From Fremontodendron californicum (Eukaryota > Streptophyta > Magnoliopsida > Malvales > Malvaceae): a stretch of 64,000 bases of DNA. A model generated the notes under the pieces. That model did not search any database. It saw only the letters and a program-made list of their open reading frames with translations, and was not told the origin of the DNA. Positions 60,274-64,000 of the stretch are shown here, one piece after another. Where the stretch lies: the NCBI GenBank assembly GCA_030761205.1, contig JAULJL010000028.1:22123001-22187000 (forward strand), read 5' to 3'. The translations under genes were made by a program, and so were the position numbers. Position 1 is the stretch's first letter, and each line of letters opens with the position of its first letter.

Positions 60274-60449
60274 TATGTTGCTTCGACTCTTCATTTTTCT
60301 TGAAATATTCGTGTTCGACATTTATGTCCGACACATATCCAGACATGGGTATGGGGATATGATCCCTCAAGGACCCTCCAAAAAAGGGAAACTTTGAAAA
60401 AATGAAACATACCCGTGTCCGACAATCACACCAGAGTCCGAGTAACATA
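60274..60449 (-). mobile_element. Dispersed MITE copy in FtsH intron 7
   Basis: Starts TATGTTGCTTCGACTC and ends GAGTCCGAGTAACATA. It lies only about 60 bp after the FtsH exon whose GT donor is missing. Confidence 0.85.
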
Positions 60450-61107
60450 GTGCTCCCGTATGATTTCCGTGTTCTTGTTATTCACTCACCTAATATTAAT
60501 ATCATTTGAGGCACAAACTAGAAAAATCAAAATTAAACATGAAAAGTGAAAATCATATCCGGTTTTTCGATTGTTATGTGTATATATTGAAAAAAAAAAA
60601 ATCTTCTTTAATTCATGATTCAGGTTTTATTGGGAAAGATATCAACTGGAGCACAGAACGACTTGGAAAAGGTGACTAAGATGACCTATGCCCAGGTTGC
60701 AGTTTATGGCTTTAGTGACAAGGTAGGTCTCCTTTCTTTCCCTAAAAAAATATGATGGATTTGAGATGTCAAAGCCCTATAGCAATAAGACAGGGGCTAT
60801 CATAGATGGTGAAGTGCGAGAATGGGTAGCCAAGGCGTACGAAAAAACCGTGCAACTTATCGAAGAACATAAAGAACAGGTAGCCGAGATTGGTGAACTT
60901 TTGCTCGAAAAGGAAGTTCTTCACCAAGACGATTTGATTCGAGTTTTGGGCGAAAGACCGTTTAAACCGAGTGAACTTACAAACTATGACAGATTTAAGC
61001 TAGGGTTTCAAGAGGAAGATAACAAGAGCTTGCAAAACCCTGAGGATGGAACTGTGGAAGATGATGGATCCGCCGGACCCTTTGATCCTCAGGTTGCCCC
61101 TATTTGA

Positions 61108-62997
61108 TCACTGGGTTTGCCTTGATTGTACATTTTGTGTTAATAAATTGTTTATTGGTTTCCTTTACACAACTTTTTTTCTGGTTGCAATAGCCATTAA
61201 TGACCTTCTCTCGGCTGTTTTAACATTGTATCTTTTGTACATTATTTAAAGCTGGCAATACACTTTTCATGGATAACTAATTAGTAGACATGTCAATTCG
61301 TATATTAATCGTATTAAGTTAATCATGTTTAAATATATCATATCGTGTTGTTATACTGTTTTATGTTTATTAAATATGTTATGTTCGTATTGTGTTAAAA
61401 TTATCATATTGAAATTGAAAGGAATGAGGAATGCTTCTTCTCCAACCTACTTTTTTTTTTTTTTTTTTAACGTTTATTTGTTTGCATTATTGTTTAATTA
61501 AGGCATCGTTTTGATTTAAGAGTGTGCTTAGAATACTGCTAATTTTAGATATTACCTTTTTGCCTTTTTGCTTTTTAAAAAATTAAAAGAAAAAGTAAAA
61601 ACAAATACCAAAAGAGAATCTCTCCTCTTGCCTCGTGTTAAATTATTTGCTGTATTCTTCAGACCTAATAGCTATATGAATAAAAAAAAAATTATAATGG
61701 TATGTTTCACGGAAAATAACTTTTAGAAATTTATTCTTTGAAAAAATTAATATTTTTTAATGTTTGGATGATCTGTGTAAAATATTTTTCTTTATTTGAT
61801 TGCTTTTTGAAGAAATATGCATTAATAAGGATTGATCCTTACATTAATAAGGATCTTTTTTTGCTTTACTTTAATTTTTATTTTTAGGGGATCAATCTAT
61901 ATATGTAGAAGATTGATTTTTTTGGTTTAACTTCAATTTTCGAAAAATATCTTATACTTGTTCCATTGACCTAAAAATTGGGTTAATTTTTGAAAAATAA
62001 TTTTTCATTGATTTGAAATTTAATTTTTGTTGACTAAACTTTTTTTCGCCATAAAAATTTTAAAAATACAGAAATTAATTTTCAAAAATTATTTTGCAAA
62101 ATAAATGGACCCTATGTGAAAAGAAAAAAAAAAACGTGTTATGTTATATTTCAGTTCTTTATTCAAACATGTGATTAATTAAGCATTGATTCTTTTTTTT
62201 AATGAAATGATGTAAAGGCTTAAGCATCACAAGCAGTCTTAGTCAAATTATTATTATTATTATTTATTTAGAACAAAATTAAATAAAGCATTCAACGTCA
62301 CATTTTCATTTTTTATTGAGGACCATAACTAAATGAATTATAAATAAAACTTTAATTAATTTGGTCATTGCTCATATACCCATAAATTAAATTTAGAAAA
62401 TGATGTAAGAAGGAAAATTTTACTAATTAAAAGAAATAAAATAAAAGTTTTATTAACGAGTATTTTTATGATATTATTTAAGATTAATTAATATATTATT
62501 TATAAAAAAATATTATATTAAATATAATAATTTATAATTTTATTCATCATTTTCAATACATTAAATAAATATATTATTATATATAATAACTTTAAAAATT
62601 ATCTTTAAAATACTTGTTAACTAAATTCATAAAATAATAATAAAAGAAGGAAAGATGATAGGTGCTCTTAATTAGAACTATTCCTACACGAAAACTTATA
62701 GTTGAAATCCATGCCTCGAATCTTTTAGGAATACCTTTATAGACCAAGCCATTATCATTTCATATCATTTTTATTATTTTTTATTATGGACATGCTTTGC
62801 TCGTTGAATGAAAACATATTATTTTTAATTCAAAATTATTTAAAGAAAATCACATTTTCTTATAAAAAAAAATTATCTTATCCATAGTTAATGGAGTTTT
62901 CAAACTTAACAAGTAGAATTAACAGAATGACACATACCTCTTAAAATATATTTTAAAAATAAAAAACTAATTTAAAAAATAAATAGACATAACCTTC
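61108..62997. other. FtsH 3' flank and AT-rich intergenic DNA
   Basis: No gene. A dispersed AT-rich repeat lies at about 61277-61410 and an ACGAGTATTTT-type foldback relative at about 62445-62630. Confidence 0.6.
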
Positions 62998-64000
62998 GGC
63001 TTTTTTATACTAATATAGCCAAAAAAAAATTAAACCCCAAATTACCTATACTTTTAGATTATTTCCCAAAATGCGCTTGTTTTAAAATTATCTGGGAAAT
63101 CGCCACCCCCCATGGCGATTTCCCAACATGAAAATATTGATTTTGGCTAAAAATACCAAGGGAAATCGCCACCCCCCATGGCGATTTCCCTTGGTATTTT
63201 TAACCAAATTTGTAAAAAGAATGAAGGGAAATCGCCATGGGGGGTGGCGATTTCCCTTCATGTAATTTTTTTTTTTTTTTAATAAATCAACAAATTTTAA
63301 TTTTTTTTAATTTGTAAATTTTATTTTTTAAATTTAAAAATTATAAATTAAATTAAGTTTCTTATTAAATTTAAATATGGAAAATTTTATTTCTTATAAA
63401 AATGAAAAAAACAAAATAATATTTCTTCTTAAATTAAAAAAATCAAAAATTATATTTGTAAGTTTTGTTTAAATTTTAAAATTTTGTAAGTTTTAAAATT
63501 TTGTAAGTTTTGTTTTTTAATTTTAAATTTTATAAATTAAATTAAAATAATTTTTTATAATTAAAAAAAAAATTCGTAAGGTAAATTTTATTATTTAAAA
63601 TTTATGAACAAATTTTTTTAAATTTTGTTAATTGATTTGTATTAGATAAAAACAAAAAACAAACAAAAAAACTTGCATTCATTTTCCAGTCCATCAAATG
63701 CTGGAGAAAATATTGGAACTTGATTTTTTCTGCAATGGATAAGACTGATGATATAGGTTTTTAGACAGGTTTCAGCTATTTTCCAGTCCATCAAATGCTG
63801 GAGAAAATATTGGAACTTGATTTTTTCTGCAATGGATAAGACTGATGATATAGGTTTTTAGACAGGTTTCAGCTATTTTCCAGTCCATCAAATGCTGGAG
63901 AAAATATTGGAACTTGATTCTTTCTGCAATGGATAAGACTGATGATATAGGTTTTTAGACAGGTTTCAGCTATTTTCCAGTCCATCAAATGCTGGAGAAA
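62998..64000 (+). mobile_element. MULE 2: left part of a second element, continuing past the window
   Basis: It begins GGCTTTTTTATACTAATATA, parallel to the end of MULE 1, with the same following CCAAAATGCGCTTGTTTTAA-like text. Three hairpin modules lie at 63094-63124, 63160-63190 and 63226-63256. Next come about 400 bp resembling the inner part of the right end of MULE 1, and then the 97-bp tandem repeat. It is a related but distinct copy. The left target duplication cannot be confirmed without the other end. Confidence 0.85.
63685..64000 (+). repeat. 97-bp tandem repeat in MULE 2
   Basis: Units start at 63685, 63782, 63879 and 63976, running off the window. They share most bases with the units in MULE 1 but are more alike among themselves, so the arrays have homogenised separately. 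Confidence 0.95.

Larger units (their letters stand above)
55521..61107 (+). pseudogene. Mitochondrial FtsH3/FtsH10-type AAA metalloprotease gene with frame lesions, about 805 codons
   Basis: Exons: 55521-55571, 55653-55890, 56257-56328, 56862-56956, 58026-58508, 58685-59449, 59985-60212 and 60624-61107. Order: Arg-rich targeting leader (MIFSKLGR), two membrane segments around LLVLALFLSIP and LLLLGTLIYMG, Walker A (GPPGTGKT), Walker B, second region of homology, the zinc site HESGH, and the C-terminal M41 domain. The family forms the matrix-facing m-AAA protease in the inner membrane. Lesions: one-base losses near 58956, 59053 and 59106 (the first gives a stop at about 58980), loss of the GT donor after 60212, and a one-base gain at about 60744-60753. 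The text is otherwise fully conserved with no missense decay, so either a very young pseudogene or base-calling errors. A SINE lies in intron 4 and MITEs in introns 6 and 7. Confidence 0.85.

Overview
This is a nuclear segment of a eudicot plant genome. The genes have many introns with GT-AG splice sites, the intergenic DNA is very AT-rich, plant-specific families are present (DVL/RTFL, SDIR1, APUM-type Pumilio, PPR, LOG), and the mobile elements are typical of plants (MULE, MITEs, TRIM, SINE, Ty3-like LTR element). The species cannot be fixed from the sequence alone.

Layout. (1) 1-7.4 kb: the possible 3' end of an unrecognised plus-strand gene, a complete four-exon plastid-type J-domain gene on the minus strand (268 aa), and a decayed PPR gene. 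(2) 7.4-15.5 kb: a complete eight-exon Pumilio gene on the minus strand (1064 aa), whose eight repeats read as the classical UGUAUAUA code. (3) 15.5-19.1 kb: intergenic, with an LTR-like GC-rich patch. (4) 19.15-33.71 kb: a Mutator-like element (MULE) with a 10-bp target duplication, long inverted ends containing repeated hairpins, ten 97-bp tandem repeats and a degenerate MURA transposase. A young 9.1-kb LTR retrotransposon on the minus strand sits inside the transposase gene. It has a tRNA-Asp primer site, a gag-like ORF and no pol, and in the same direction it carries an intronless LOG-like gene and an ORF resembling the Cys-rich nucleic-acid-binding proteins of plant betaflexiviruses. (5) 33.7-38.5 kb: AT-rich DNA with nested MITEs. 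(6) 38.6-43.1 kb: a complete SDIR1-type RING E3 ligase gene with ABRE-like promoter motifs. (7) 46.7-47.0 kb: a DVL/ROTUNDIFOLIA small-peptide gene. (8) 55.5-61.1 kb: a mitochondrial FtsH3/10-type AAA protease gene, recognisable over its whole length but with five frame or splice lesions. (9) 63.0 kb to the end: the left end of a second MULE of the same group.

One MITE-like family with ends TATGTTRCTCSGACTC has more than 20 copies here. Copies lie in every intron of the J-domain gene and in introns or flanks of the PPR, Pumilio, SDIR1 and FtsH genes. The host genes are unrelated housekeeping or signalling genes; nothing suggests they work as a cluster. The most unusual object is the LTR retrotransposon at 22,927-32,019 with its LOG-like and virus-like cargo.
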